Source: JAZDKP01 sp043802925
Lineage (GTDB): Bacteria; Fibrobacterota; OXYB2-FULL-49-7; JAEUSG01
NCBI GenBank assembly: GCA_043802925.1
Contig: JAZDKP010000268.1
Span: forward strand, 1-17,667
Length of the DNA stretch: 17,667 bases
Direction of reading: 5' to 3'
Of the stretch, positions 1-7,252 are shown piece after piece. The notes beneath the pieces are model-generated. The model did no database searches. It was given only the letters and a program-made list of their open reading frames with translations, and had not been told where the DNA came from. Numbering within the stretch: the stretch's first letter is position 1; each line of letters opens with the position of its first letter. The position numbers and the translations under genes were made by a program.

Positions 1-752
1 GGATGATGGTTCATTACGGCGACCCGCTGTACGCGCCCTTCCAGTCCTCGGTTAAATACGATGACAATATCGCGCCGGAATTTGGACTGGTCATGACGAA
101 AAGAGTTTCAACCACCAGCCGGAAAATTATCGTCAATTTAGCGGATGGCGACGACGATAAAAAGGTGGACGTGGCGCAATATAAAATCGAATACGGCGTC
201 ACCGTTGCGTATGACAGCGTGATGGACTTTGAAACCGGCTGGAGCAGCGGTATTGACGGCGTATGGAAAAATGAAAACCTGCGAAACTATTTTCTGGCAC
301 GGCAGTCCGAAAGTCAGTTGACGGGATTGCTGGCGAACCAGGTCTATCATTACCGGATTACCGCGAAAGATCCCTGGGGAAATATTGCCGCGACCCCGGA
401 TCTTACTTTTAATACCGCGCTCAACGCCGATACGGGCATCGGTTCCGGAAATACCGGGACCGAAACACGGTCGATGGCAAACGATTTCAGGATTTCCCTT
501 TTTCCGCAGCCCGCCAACCCGGATCTGACCCTCCAATTCATGGGTGCGGAAGCCGTTCCCGTGCCCATGGAAATAAAAATCTTTAATTTAGCCGGCAAGG
601 AAATCCGCCATTTGTATAATGGAAAATCATTGTTGAAAATAAAGTGGGACGGCCGGGATAATCGTGGGGATTGCGTGGCCAGCGGGATTTATGTGGTTCG
701 TTGCCGCATCAACAACCGTATGATGTTTAACAAGGCGTTACTCATTCGATAG
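1..752 (+). CDS. C-terminal part of a large secreted protein (FN3-like domain plus FlgD-like/T9SS-like C-terminal domain)
   Basis: The reading frame is open from the left edge (first full codon at 3) and ends with TAG at 750-752, so the real start is probably outside the window. The first residues contain GDPLYAPF, which resembles the end of the catalytic region of TIGR03790-type or gingipain-like secreted proteins; this is recall, not a search. Residues about 28-137 look like a fibronectin type III fold and end in YHYRITAKDPWGN. Residues about 163-249 have the FlgD-like Ig / type IX secretion C-terminal pattern: FPQPANP, IFNLAGKEIR, KWDGRDNRGDCVASGIYVVR, and a basic LLIR end. Such tails are cleaved sorting signals or adhesion domains in FCB bacteria. 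The exact function cannot be told without the N-terminal part. The gene converges on glmS with a 52-base gap. Confidence 0.8.
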   Translation, partial: MMVHYGDPLYAPFQSSVKYDDNIAPEFGLVMTKRVSTTSRKIIVNLADGDDDKKVDVAQYKIEYGVTVAYDSVMDFETGWSSGIDGVWKNENLRNYFLARQSESQLTGLLANQVYHYRITAKDPWGNIAATPDLTFNTALNADTGIGSGNTGTETRSMANDFRISLFPQPANPDLTLQFMGAEAVPVPMEIKIFNLAGKEIRHLYNGKSLLKIKWDGRDNRGDCVASGIYVVRCRINNRMMFNKALLIR

Positions 753-804
753 GACTGGCATCTGTCAGGTTCGCCATTGGCTTTTTAAGCCGGCCGTTCA
801 AACG

Positions 805-2634
805 CTACACGGTCACGGACTTGGCGAGGTTGCGCGGCTTGTCGATTTCGCACCCGCGTAAACGAGCCACGTGGTATGCCAGCAGCTGCAGCGGGACGAT
901 ATAAACCATGGGGGACAGCTCGGGCGTGGTCTGCGGCACGCGGAGGATGTAGTCGGCCTTTTTAATGACGGTGCGATCGTCCTGGTCCATCACCGCGATG
1001 ACGATGCCTTTGCGCGCCTTGATTTCTTCAATATTGCTTAAGATCCGTTCGTATCCCTCGTCTTTTTTCACCACCACCACCACGGGCATCTTTTTGTCGA
1101 CCAGCGCGATGGGGCCGTGCTTCATTTCCGCGGCCGGAAACCCTTCGGCGTGAATGTAGGAGATTTCCTTGAGCTTGAGCGCGCCTTCAAGAGCGGTGGG
1201 ATAGTTGATGCCGCGGCCCAGGTAGATGAAATTTTCCGACTTTTTGAAATGCGCGGCCAGCGCCTTGATTTGGGGTTCCGTGGCCAGGGCCGCCTTGACC
1301 ATCCGCGGCAGCGCGCGCGCTTTGGCATAAAGCGCCTGGGTCTGCGATCCTTTGAGTACGCCTCGCATGCGGCCGAGCCAGAGTGACAGGAGGTACAGGG
1401 TCATCAACTGGCCTGTATAGGCCTTGGTGCTGGCCACGCCGATTTCGGGGCCCACGCGCAGGTACATGCCCCCGCCGTTGACGTCGCGCGCAATCGTGCT
1501 GCCCACGGTGTTGACCAGGCCCAGGCTGTGGGCGCCCTGTTCGTTGGCGCGGCGCAGGGCCTGGAGTGTGTCCGCGGTCTCGCCCGACTGGGAAATCGGG
1601 AGTACGAGGTCACGCGGGGTGAGGGACTCGACCTTGCAGAGGAACTCGGACGCGTAGGCCGCTTCGGTACGCAGGCCCGCAAACTTTTCAAAATAGTATT
1701 CCGCGACCAGGCCCGCGTGATAGGAGGTGCCGCAGGCCAAAAAGATGGCGCGATCAATCTGACGGATATCCAGAGGCGGGATGCGTACGCCGCCGATTTT
1801 CGGGATTAGATTTTTGGCGTCCCATCGGCCCGAGAGGACCGTGGACAACGTTTCGGGCTGCTCGTGTATCTCCTTGCGCATGAAATGTTCGTACCCGCGC
1901 TTTTCGATGGCCGCCACGGACCAGTCGATAGTCTGGACCTGGTGCGGCGTTTCACGGTTCTCGAGATTGAAGATGCGGTACCCGCGGTCATCGAGCACGG
2001 CCACGTCGTTGTCCGCAAGATAGACCACCTTGCGCGTATGCTCGGTGATGGCCGTGATGTCCGAGGCCACAAGATAGCGCCCTTTTGCGATGATGCCGAG
2101 GATGATGGGGCTTCCCTTGCACGCCACGACCAGTTTTCGTTCGTTGGAGGAAAGCACGGCCAGTCCGTAGGTTCCGTGCACCTCCTTGAGTGTTGCTGTG
2201 AGCGCCTCCTCCAGATTGCCCTGGTAAAAATGCTGAATGAGGTGGGGAATCACTTCGGTGTCGGTCTCGGACTGGAAAACAAAGCCCTTGCCCCTGAGGA
2301 ACTCGCGCAGTGCCGTATGGTTCTCGATGATGCCGTTGTGCACCACGGCAAAGCGGCCGTCCATGGAAAGGTGCGGGTGGGTGTTGCGGCGCGAAGGCTT
2401 GCCGTGCGTGGCCCAGCGGGTATGGCCAATGCCCAGGGTCCCGCAGGCGCGCGCACGGCCCATTTCACGCCGGAGGTTGGCCACGGTGCCCACGGCCTTG
2501 AACGTCTGGAACCCCTGGTTGCGCGCCACGGTGACGCCCACGCTGTCGTAACCGCGGTAATCAAGCCGCGAAATTCCGGTCAGGATGACGGGCAGCGCCT
2601 CCTTGTTCCCGATATATCCGACGATTCCGCACAT
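805..2634 (-). CDS. glmS: Glutamine--fructose-6-phosphate aminotransferase (isomerizing)
   Basis: This cytoplasmic enzyme makes glucosamine-6-phosphate from fructose-6-phosphate and glutamine, the entry step to UDP-GlcNAc, peptidoglycan and lipopolysaccharide. The protein has 609 residues, the same length as the E. coli enzyme. It begins MCGIVGYIG, where Cys2 is the N-terminal nucleophile of the class II glutaminase domain (about 2-220). Two SIS sugar-isomerase domains follow (about 285-420 and 455-595). The isomerase motifs SQSGETADT, STKAYTGQ and EMKHGPIALV are visible, and the protein ends in the family-typical DKPRNLAKSVTV. The start is supported by AGGAG six bases upstream of ATG. It lies 12 bases downstream of the PHP gene and is probably co-transcribed with it. 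The stop is TAG. No glmS ribozyme is expected or seen, because the upstream sequence is coding. Confidence 0.98.
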   Translation of the reverse strand: MCGIVGYIGNKEALPVILTGISRLDYRGYDSVGVTVARNQGFQTFKAVGTVANLRREMGRARACGTLGIGHTRWATHGKPSRRNTHPHLSMDGRFAVVHNGIIENHTALREFLRGKGFVFQSETDTEVIPHLIQHFYQGNLEEALTATLKEVHGTYGLAVLSSNERKLVVACKGSPIILGIIAKGRYLVASDITAITEHTRKVVYLADNDVAVLDDRGYRIFNLENRETPHQVQTIDWSVAAIEKRGYEHFMRKEIHEQPETLSTVLSGRWDAKNLIPKIGGVRIPPLDIRQIDRAIFLACGTSYHAGLVAEYYFEKFAGLRTEAAYASEFLCKVESLTPRDLVLPISQSGETADTLQALRRANEQGAHSLGLVNTVGSTIARDVNGGGMYLRVGPEIGVASTKAYTGQLMTLYLLSLWLGRMRGVLKGSQTQALYAKARALPRMVKAALATEPQIKALAAHFKKSENFIYLGRGINYPTALEGALKLKEISYIHAEGFPAAEMKHGPIALVDKKMPVVVVVKKDEGYERILSNIEEIKARKGIVIAVMDQDDRTVIKKADYILRVPQTTPELSPMVYIVPLQLLAYHVARLRGCEIDKPRNLAKSVTV

Positions 2635-2646
2635 GGCCGACTCCTG

Positions 2647-3363
2647 TTATAATTTCCGCTCGGGCACAAACACGCTGTCAAAATCGAGACCGGCCTCCTG
2701 AAGGATCCGGATGGGATAATCAAAATCGAGCGCGTCCTCGGTACTGTGTGCATCGCTGCCGAACGTGACCCGGGCCCCTTGGCTTTTGCATTCGGAAAGG
2801 AAGCGGACGGAGGGGACCCGCCAGCGGCTGGAGATTTCGAAAGCCACGTTATTCTGAACCCCTGCGCGCACGATGGACGCATACTGTTCGTCGGAGAAAA
2901 AACCATCGGGATCCTTGCTCTGCAGAAAGAGCGGAAGGAGGGTGGGGTGCCCAAGGATATCGAGGCGTTCGGTGGAGAGGAAGTGGACCATTCGTTCGGT
3001 ATAAAGCTGGATGAAATACGCGGTGTCCGTGAAGCGGACGTCCGCGTCAAAGAAAAAAAGCGTGAGGGAACGGTCAAAACGGAGCGCGTGCATGGAACCG
3101 ATGATGTAATCGAGCCGGTCAAAGCTCGCGTCCGAGATGTCAAGGTCCGTGCCCAGGCAGATTTCCGCGCCTTTGAAGAGGTCGTAGCGGTCCAGGGCCT
3201 CAATATAGGCGTTAAAGCTCTTTTCGTCGCGGATTTTGTGATAGCGTGAAACATGGTCCGCCACACCGGCCTTGGCATAGCGCTCGCGCGCCATTTTTTC
3301 GATGCCCGCGGGCGTGAGGCTCCCGTCGGACATATCGGTGTGCATGTGCAGGTCGTAGAACAT
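2647..3363 (-). CDS. PHP-domain metal-dependent phosphoesterase, histidinol-phosphatase-like
   Basis: This PHP-superfamily protein probably hydrolyses a phosphate monoester with a metal cluster; the substrate is unknown. Counting from the ATG at 3363 it has 238 residues. The metal ligands are clear: the HxH motif in DLHMHTD (His6, His8), D13, the ADH motif (His37), Glu67 in KGAEICLG, His92 in GSMHAL, the His of LGHPTLL, and the C-terminal GSDAHS. A GTG at 3375 would add four residues (M-I-Q-H); neither start has a clear Shine-Dalgarno sequence. I prefer the ATG because the first beta strand (FYDLHMHTD) normally follows it directly. Stop TAA at 2647. glmS follows after 12 bases, so the two may form an operon, but a pathway link is not evident. 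Histidinol phosphatase (HisK-like) is possible, yet no his genes are nearby. Confidence 0.92.
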   Translation of the reverse strand: MFYDLHMHTDMSDGSLTPAGIEKMARERYAKAGVADHVSRYHKIRDEKSFNAYIEALDRYDLFKGAEICLGTDLDISDASFDRLDYIIGSMHALRFDRSLTLFFFDADVRFTDTAYFIQLYTERMVHFLSTERLDILGHPTLLPLFLQSKDPDGFFSDEQYASIVRAGVQNNVAFEISSRWRVPSVRFLSECKSQGARVTFGSDAHSTEDALDFDYPIRILQEAGLDFDSVFVPERKL

Positions 3364-3419
3364 GTGTTGTATCACTAATAAATAATTTATTCCGCCTGCA
3401 AACCACTATATTTTAACCA
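3364..3419. promoter_or_regulatory. Divergent intergenic region with a candidate plus-strand -10 element
   Basis: This AT-rich spacer separates the divergent PHP gene and the small plus-strand gene at 3420. TATATT at 3407-3412 is a good plus-strand -10 match. It would place transcription initiation almost on the ATG at 3420, and no Shine-Dalgarno sequence precedes that ATG, so a leaderless mRNA is possible. No convincing -35 sits 17 bases upstream. A promoter for the PHP-glmS pair must also lie here or just inside the plus-strand gene, but no clear element was found. Confidence 0.35.
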
Positions 3420-3812
3420 ATGAAAAGCGCCTGTCCGGCCGTGTCCATACTCCTGGGCCTTCTCCTCGTTCTTGCCGCGGCGCCGGCCCTGCCGGCCCCG
3501 CTCAATGGAAAGCGACGGTGTTTTCCGGCCGAAAGCCTGAGTGTGGATTACCTCTCGCACGAGGTTTGGCTTATGACACGTACCGACAGTTTCCTGCCCG
3601 CAGTGGATTCAACCGTCCCGATGACCTATGTGGAATTCAGGCTCGACACGCTCGTGTTCGAGTACCGCGCCGCAGGCGATTCGATAAAGCGCACTCTGCG
3701 GGTGCCAAAAACACGCCTGGCCGGGTTCTACTACCAGTCGCCCGTGGTGGACCGATCCACATGGATTGTGGGCGCGGGCGTCATCGCTGTCATCATCCTG
3801 TTTATTTTATAG
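3420..3812 (+). CDS. Small exported protein with a C-terminal membrane helix, function unknown
   Basis: I do not recognise this 130-residue protein. It begins with a typical signal peptide: MKSAC, a hydrophobic core at about 7-25, and a likely cleavage after the LPA of ALPAP. The middle (about 30-108) is predicted mostly beta strand and carries SVDYLSHEVWLM and YVEFRLDTLVFEYRA. It ends with a strongly hydrophobic segment, WIVGAGVIAVIILFIL, to the very last residue, which would be a C-terminal membrane anchor. The layout suggests an exported domain held at the inner membrane. It is transcribed away from the PHP-glmS pair and runs toward the ceramidase-like gene, with 25 bases between the two stops. 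Signal peptide plus anchor favours a real gene over a shadow ORF. Stop TAG. Confidence 0.7.
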   Translation: MKSACPAVSILLGLLLVLAAAPALPAPLNGKRRCFPAESLSVDYLSHEVWLMTRTDSFLPAVDSTVPMTYVEFRLDTLVFEYRAAGDSIKRTLRVPKTRLAGFYYQSPVVDRSTWIVGAGVIAVIILFIL

Positions 3813-3837
3813 ACGCGAATAAACACCGTCGGTTTCT

Positions 3838-5133
3838 TCAGCCCGCCAAAATCTTTTCGATGGCCTTTTTGACAATTGTCTCGGCCGCCGGGGTGGTCCT
3901 ACTGGCGGTTGTTTCATATCCGCCCTGGGTAAAATTCCTGGCCGCAGGCACATACCCGATCTTAAGATCGCCATATGCCGCAACGGCCAACCAGGGGCCG
4001 TGGTATTTTTTCTGGGCGAAAAACTGGTATTCCAGCAGCATTTCACCGGGAAGGAGCAGTATTTTGGCCTTGTTGAGGCTGAGACAGTTGAATTTGTTTG
4101 CAGCATACGATTTCCGGTGGGTGATTGCGCCCAGGATACCTGCGGCGCCGAAACGCTCGCCGAGATAAACGTTTTTGTCTTTCAGGGCCTTCAACAGCTT
4201 GTTCTTCGGAAATCGTTTTACATCCACCGGAAGCGTTACGGGCAGGTTTTTCCATCGGCACGTTAACAAATTCTGTCGTTGCTTTTTGCTCCGGAGGATG
4301 GCCTTTGACATGTACCGGAAAAGCCGTCCGCCCAACCGCGTGATGTTATTTTCGAGGTTTTTCCCGGTGTATTTCCCGTAGGTGACGTCTCCGGCGCAGC
4401 CGGTCATATACATATGGAATGCGCCCGGTATTTTTTTCCGAAGAAGCCGCAAGCCCTCTCCGACCGTGTCGCCCGAAACAATGCCGCGGCCGTCCGCGGT
4501 TTGCGGATGGGTGGCATAAAAACTGATCGTTGAAATCAGCCGGTCATTCTTGCCCCAGAAAGTGATGGCGCGCAAAAGGGGATCCACAAGACCCACGGGC
4601 GCGGCCTTGACCTTGGGGTCGCGGCATTTTGACCAGCGCGTCCCCCATATTTTTCCATTGCGGCCGAGGATGCGGCGGTTGGCGCCCAGGCCGGAAACCT
4701 TTGCCGTGCCCATCCCGATTTTCGCCACGGATATCTTTTTTCGCAGGCTTGCCTTGGCCGTGGCGCAAACATTTTCAACCATTTTGTCCCACCACGCACG
4801 CCTAAACTGGCTGTCGAGTCCGCCCAGCTTCAGCCATTTTTCACCTCCAAGACTCATATAGGGGGCGTCATGCTGATGGACCGTATGCAACGCCACATAT
4901 TCGGGCCTTGTTCCGACCGCTTCAGCGAGGCGGCGGGTGAATTCATCGTGCAGCCGGTCGAGTATCCCGCAAAAGTCAACAACACAAATGACATATTTTT
5001 GTTTGCCGTCATGGAAAACCAAGCCCCGCGCAAATAGGGGGTCCCTGACCTTTATTGCGGGATGGTCGGAATGGAGCAAAGGATGGCCGAGAGGCGGCGT
5101 GACGTTACGTTGGAATGAAGATAGGCCTATCAT
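3838..5133 (-). CDS. Neutral/alkaline non-lysosomal ceramidase-like protein
   Basis: The 431-residue protein resembles the N-terminal catalytic domain of the neutral/alkaline ceramidase family (PF04734), amidases that cleave ceramides. Family-like features are the start SFQRNVTPPLGHPL, the His-rich VALHTVHQHDAP (matching the zinc-binding HTH region), SFYATHPQT, VSGDTVGEGL, MTGCAGDVTYGKY, and near the end LLPGEMLLEYQFFAQ and VAAYGDLKIGYVP. At the position where Pseudomonas ceramidase has its nucleophilic serine within a G-x-x-S-P loop, this protein has Thr in GDVTYG, so true ceramidase activity is uncertain. No signal peptide is visible, so it may be cytoplasmic. The start at 5133 is supported by AAGGGG upstream. 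It lies 27 bases after the FGE-like lipoprotein gene and is the last gene of the minus-strand cluster. Stop TGA. Confidence 0.85.
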   Translation of the reverse strand: MIGLSSFQRNVTPPLGHPLLHSDHPAIKVRDPLFARGLVFHDGKQKYVICVVDFCGILDRLHDEFTRRLAEAVGTRPEYVALHTVHQHDAPYMSLGGEKWLKLGGLDSQFRRAWWDKMVENVCATAKASLRKKISVAKIGMGTAKVSGLGANRRILGRNGKIWGTRWSKCRDPKVKAAPVGLVDPLLRAITFWGKNDRLISTISFYATHPQTADGRGIVSGDTVGEGLRLLRKKIPGAFHMYMTGCAGDVTYGKYTGKNLENNITRLGGRLFRYMSKAILRSKKQRQNLLTCRWKNLPVTLPVDVKRFPKNKLLKALKDKNVYLGERFGAAGILGAITHRKSYAANKFNCLSLNKAKILLLPGEMLLEYQFFAQKKYHGPWLAVAAYGDLKIGYVPAARNFTQGGYETTASRTTPAAETIVKKAIEKILAG

Positions 5134-5160
5134 AAACTATTCACCCCTTATAAAGTGGTT

Positions 5161-6324
5161 TCACTCACGGACTGGCCGGACTGTCCGAAAACCAATTCGC
5201 GGAGAAAAGAAGGACGGGTCACTGTTATAACGTGTCGCAGATTGCATCCAACTCGAGGGACGTATCACGTTTCCGCTACGCAGGGATTTAGTATCATAAG
5301 GCGACGAGAAAGGCCCCAATGGATTTGAACGCCCGGAAAATTGATAATAATCGTAATCGTACCAATCATTGCACCATTCATTGACATTCCCGCTCATGTC
5401 GTATAAGCCGTAATTATTGGGTATCAGCTTCGCAACTGGTTTTGAAAGCGAATCGGTGGAATCCGGAAGACCTCCCCCGTGATAATAGTGTGCATAATCG
5501 CTCGCCGGATAGTCATTTTCTCCCCAATACCATTCTGACGACGTGCGGGCCCGGCAGGCATATTCCCATTCCGCTTCCGTGGGCAACCGGTATCCGTTGT
5601 TTTCATAATTGGCGGTAAAATCGGTAGACCCATAGACGTGCGATAATCCCTCGCTATCGCTTCGAACATTGCAATAACGCACGGCATCGTACCAAGTGAT
5701 GTTTTCAACGGGTAGGCCCAAACTGCTGTCCTGGTGCCTGGAAGGGTTGTTGCCTGTCAGTCTAAAATAATCCGATTGCTGCGTTTCGGTGCTGTCCATG
5801 TAAAAAGGCGAAAGAACCACGAAATGGATGGGATGCTCATCATCCCAATGGGTGGACTGCGAACCCTCAGGAGTTCCCATCTGAAAAACCCCGCCCGGGA
5901 TCCGTTTCATTCCCGGCGGCAGGTCCATTGTTTTAGGGCTGGCCGTGTCGCAATGGCTTGGCTGGGACCGGCCTAATTCATTTTGGGCAACGACGGAAAA
6001 GGCGTAACGCGTATTGGCCGTTAATCCGCTGACGACCGTGACCCCGTTGTGAAGGGTGTCGATTTTATGGCAGGAATCATTTAAGGTATCGACCGTATTG
6101 CCGACGCGGTAGTACACTACATAGGTCACGGCATATGCGGAAGACGTCCAACTGACCTGGACAGACTGCGAATCAACAGTGGAGGCAATCAGCGTATCGG
6201 GTCGAAGGGGAATGGTCCGGTACCCTCGATTCGATAGCTCATATTCAGTCGGCAATTCGGCGCATCCCGAAAGCAGGGCCGCGACAGTCAATAAAAGACA
6301 TGCGCTGGATTTATTTCGTTTCAT
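5161..6324 (-). CDS. Lipoprotein with an FN3-like domain and a formylglycine-generating-enzyme-like (SUMF1) domain
   Basis: The 387-residue protein starts at ATG 6324; a longer in-frame start at 6366 would overlap the upstream gene and bury the signal peptide. The N-terminus has a lipoprotein signal with lipobox LLSGC (Cys21). Residues about 40-130 form a fibronectin type III-like domain (VSWTSSAYAVTYVVYYRV, GLTANTRYAFSVVAQNELG). Residues about 137-385 are an FGE-sulfatase fold: MKRIPGGVFQMG, PVENITWYDAVRYCN, YRLPTEAEWEYACRA, NNYGLYDMSGNVNEWCNDWY and a terminal GFRTVR. The segment that carries the two catalytic cysteines in true FGEs reads RPSSWMQSATRYNSD here and has none. It is therefore more likely a binding or structural module, as in many FCB lipoproteins. 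It starts seven bases after the CsgG-like gene. Stop TGA. Confidence 0.9.
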   Translation of the reverse strand: MKRNKSSACLLLTVAALLSGCAELPTEYELSNRGYRTIPLRPDTLIASTVDSQSVQVSWTSSAYAVTYVVYYRVGNTVDTLNDSCHKIDTLHNGVTVVSGLTANTRYAFSVVAQNELGRSQPSHCDTASPKTMDLPPGMKRIPGGVFQMGTPEGSQSTHWDDEHPIHFVVLSPFYMDSTETQQSDYFRLTGNNPSRHQDSSLGLPVENITWYDAVRYCNVRSDSEGLSHVYGSTDFTANYENNGYRLPTEAEWEYACRARTSSEWYWGENDYPASDYAHYYHGGGLPDSTDSLSKPVAKLIPNNYGLYDMSGNVNEWCNDWYDYDYYQFSGRSNPLGPFSSPYDTKSLRSGNVIRPSSWMQSATRYNSDPSFFSPRIGFRTVRPVRE

Positions 6325-6331
6325 GCTCTTT

Positions 6332-7198
6332 TCAAAAGGTGAAAGTGACGCCAAAGCCAACAGCACCGGCCGCGGCTAGGCCATAGGCGACGTTCCTGAG
6401 CAGGACTTTATTTTCCGCGGAATTTACTTTTTCATTATACCGCACCTTCAGCGCATCGTAAGCGATGTTGGTTTGGCTTTGGATGTATTCATCACGAATT
6501 TTCCGGCTTTCGTCAATGTCGCTTTGTGCCGAAGCGTTCATGGCGATTCCGGCGAACAGCCCTACGGCAAAAGCGGAGAGAAAGGTGGTTTTCAGGCCCC
6601 TATGGTTTTGCCAGGAACAATCAACTTTTTTTACGGGAGGAGGCACCATTGCGCGCGGGGCCCGCTCCGGAGCTTCCGCGGGCAACAGCTTGGGGGCTTT
6701 GCCGGGAGTCTTTGCCACCGGCGGTTCGGCGGCCGGGAGTTCGGCCAGTTGCCGCGCGATTGCCAAGGTGGAGCGTGACAGGATATCGTCGATTTCGCAT
6801 TGGCAGTCGGTGCTGGCCGTCCGCGTGATGCGCCCGCTCCCGACCTCGATGAGCCTGGCGCTGATGGTATAGGTCCTTCCCAGCTTGCCGATGGTCCCGT
6901 AAACCATGGACTGCACGCCCAAAAGTTTTCCGCTCATGACCATGCACGCGTCAGAGGAGCAGGTACTCTCCTGAAAACCCTGCTCGTCGAGGATGGCTTT
7001 CATCTGCTTGCGCTCCACGACCGTAAAAATCCCGGTTTTGAACAATTCATTACGGAGACGATCGGAAACGATGAGGGCCGAGGCGCTGTCGACTCCCAGG
7101 GCCTGGAGATCCATCACGGCAATGCTGACCGCTTCCGCAGAAACCGTAAAAGCCGCTGCGCCACAGATGGCAAGAATAATTTTATAAATGGCTTTCAT
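6332..7198 (-). CDS. CsgG/LpoB-like exported protein with C-terminal hydrophobic segments
   Basis: The 288-residue protein begins with a signal peptide (MKAIYKIILAICG..., probable cleavage after AEA, about residue 23). Residues about 24-150 have the fold pattern of the CsgG/LpoB/HfaB family: VSIAVMDLQALG, a conserved RLRNELFKTGIFTVVER strand-helix, and KLLGVQSMVYGTIGKLG, followed by YTISARLIEVGSGRI. Such periplasmic domains take part in outer-membrane secretion or regulation of envelope enzymes. A Cys pair (STCSSDAC) lies before the second half of the fold. A Pro/Ala-rich linker (about 160-190) leads to two hydrophobic stretches (about 205-225 and 268-288), so the C-terminus may be membrane-embedded. 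The gene follows the TPR part of the broken gene after 54 bases, the largest gap in the cluster. No strong Shine-Dalgarno sequence is seen. Stop TGA. Confidence 0.85.
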   Translation of the reverse strand: MKAIYKIILAICGAAAFTVSAEAVSIAVMDLQALGVDSASALIVSDRLRNELFKTGIFTVVERKQMKAILDEQGFQESTCSSDACMVMSGKLLGVQSMVYGTIGKLGRTYTISARLIEVGSGRITRTASTDCQCEIDDILSRSTLAIARQLAELPAAEPPVAKTPGKAPKLLPAEAPERAPRAMVPPPVKKVDCSWQNHRGLKTTFLSAFAVGLFAGIAMNASAQSDIDESRKIRDEYIQSQTNIAYDALKVRYNEKVNSAENKVLLRNVAYGLAAAGAVGFGVTFTF

Positions 7199-7252
7199 GG
7201 GTGATTAAATTATTCAGGACTCCATTAATATAACAAAATAAAGTACCGACCT

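Noticed and set aside
777..793. Hairpin (GGCTT-TTT-AAGCC) between two converging genes as a bidirectional terminator
   Set aside because: Only five solid base pairs plus two wobble pairs, and no T tract on either side.
1864..2652. 262-codon plus-strand ORF
   Set aside because: It lies antisense to glmS, whose domains and length are unmistakable; composition is that of a shadow frame.
2580..3278. 232-codon minus-strand ORF
   Set aside because: It is a second frame of the PHP gene and of the glmS start; it has low-complexity Ser/Arg/Pro composition and no motifs.
3518..4168. 216-codon plus-strand ORF
   Set aside because: It overlaps the small exported gene in another frame and runs antisense into the ceramidase-like gene; no signal or motif.
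7199..7252. Internal promoter before the CsgG-like gene (TATATT on the minus strand)
   Set aside because: The -10 match has no acceptable -35 at 16-18 bases; the gap is AT-rich and such a match is expected by chance.
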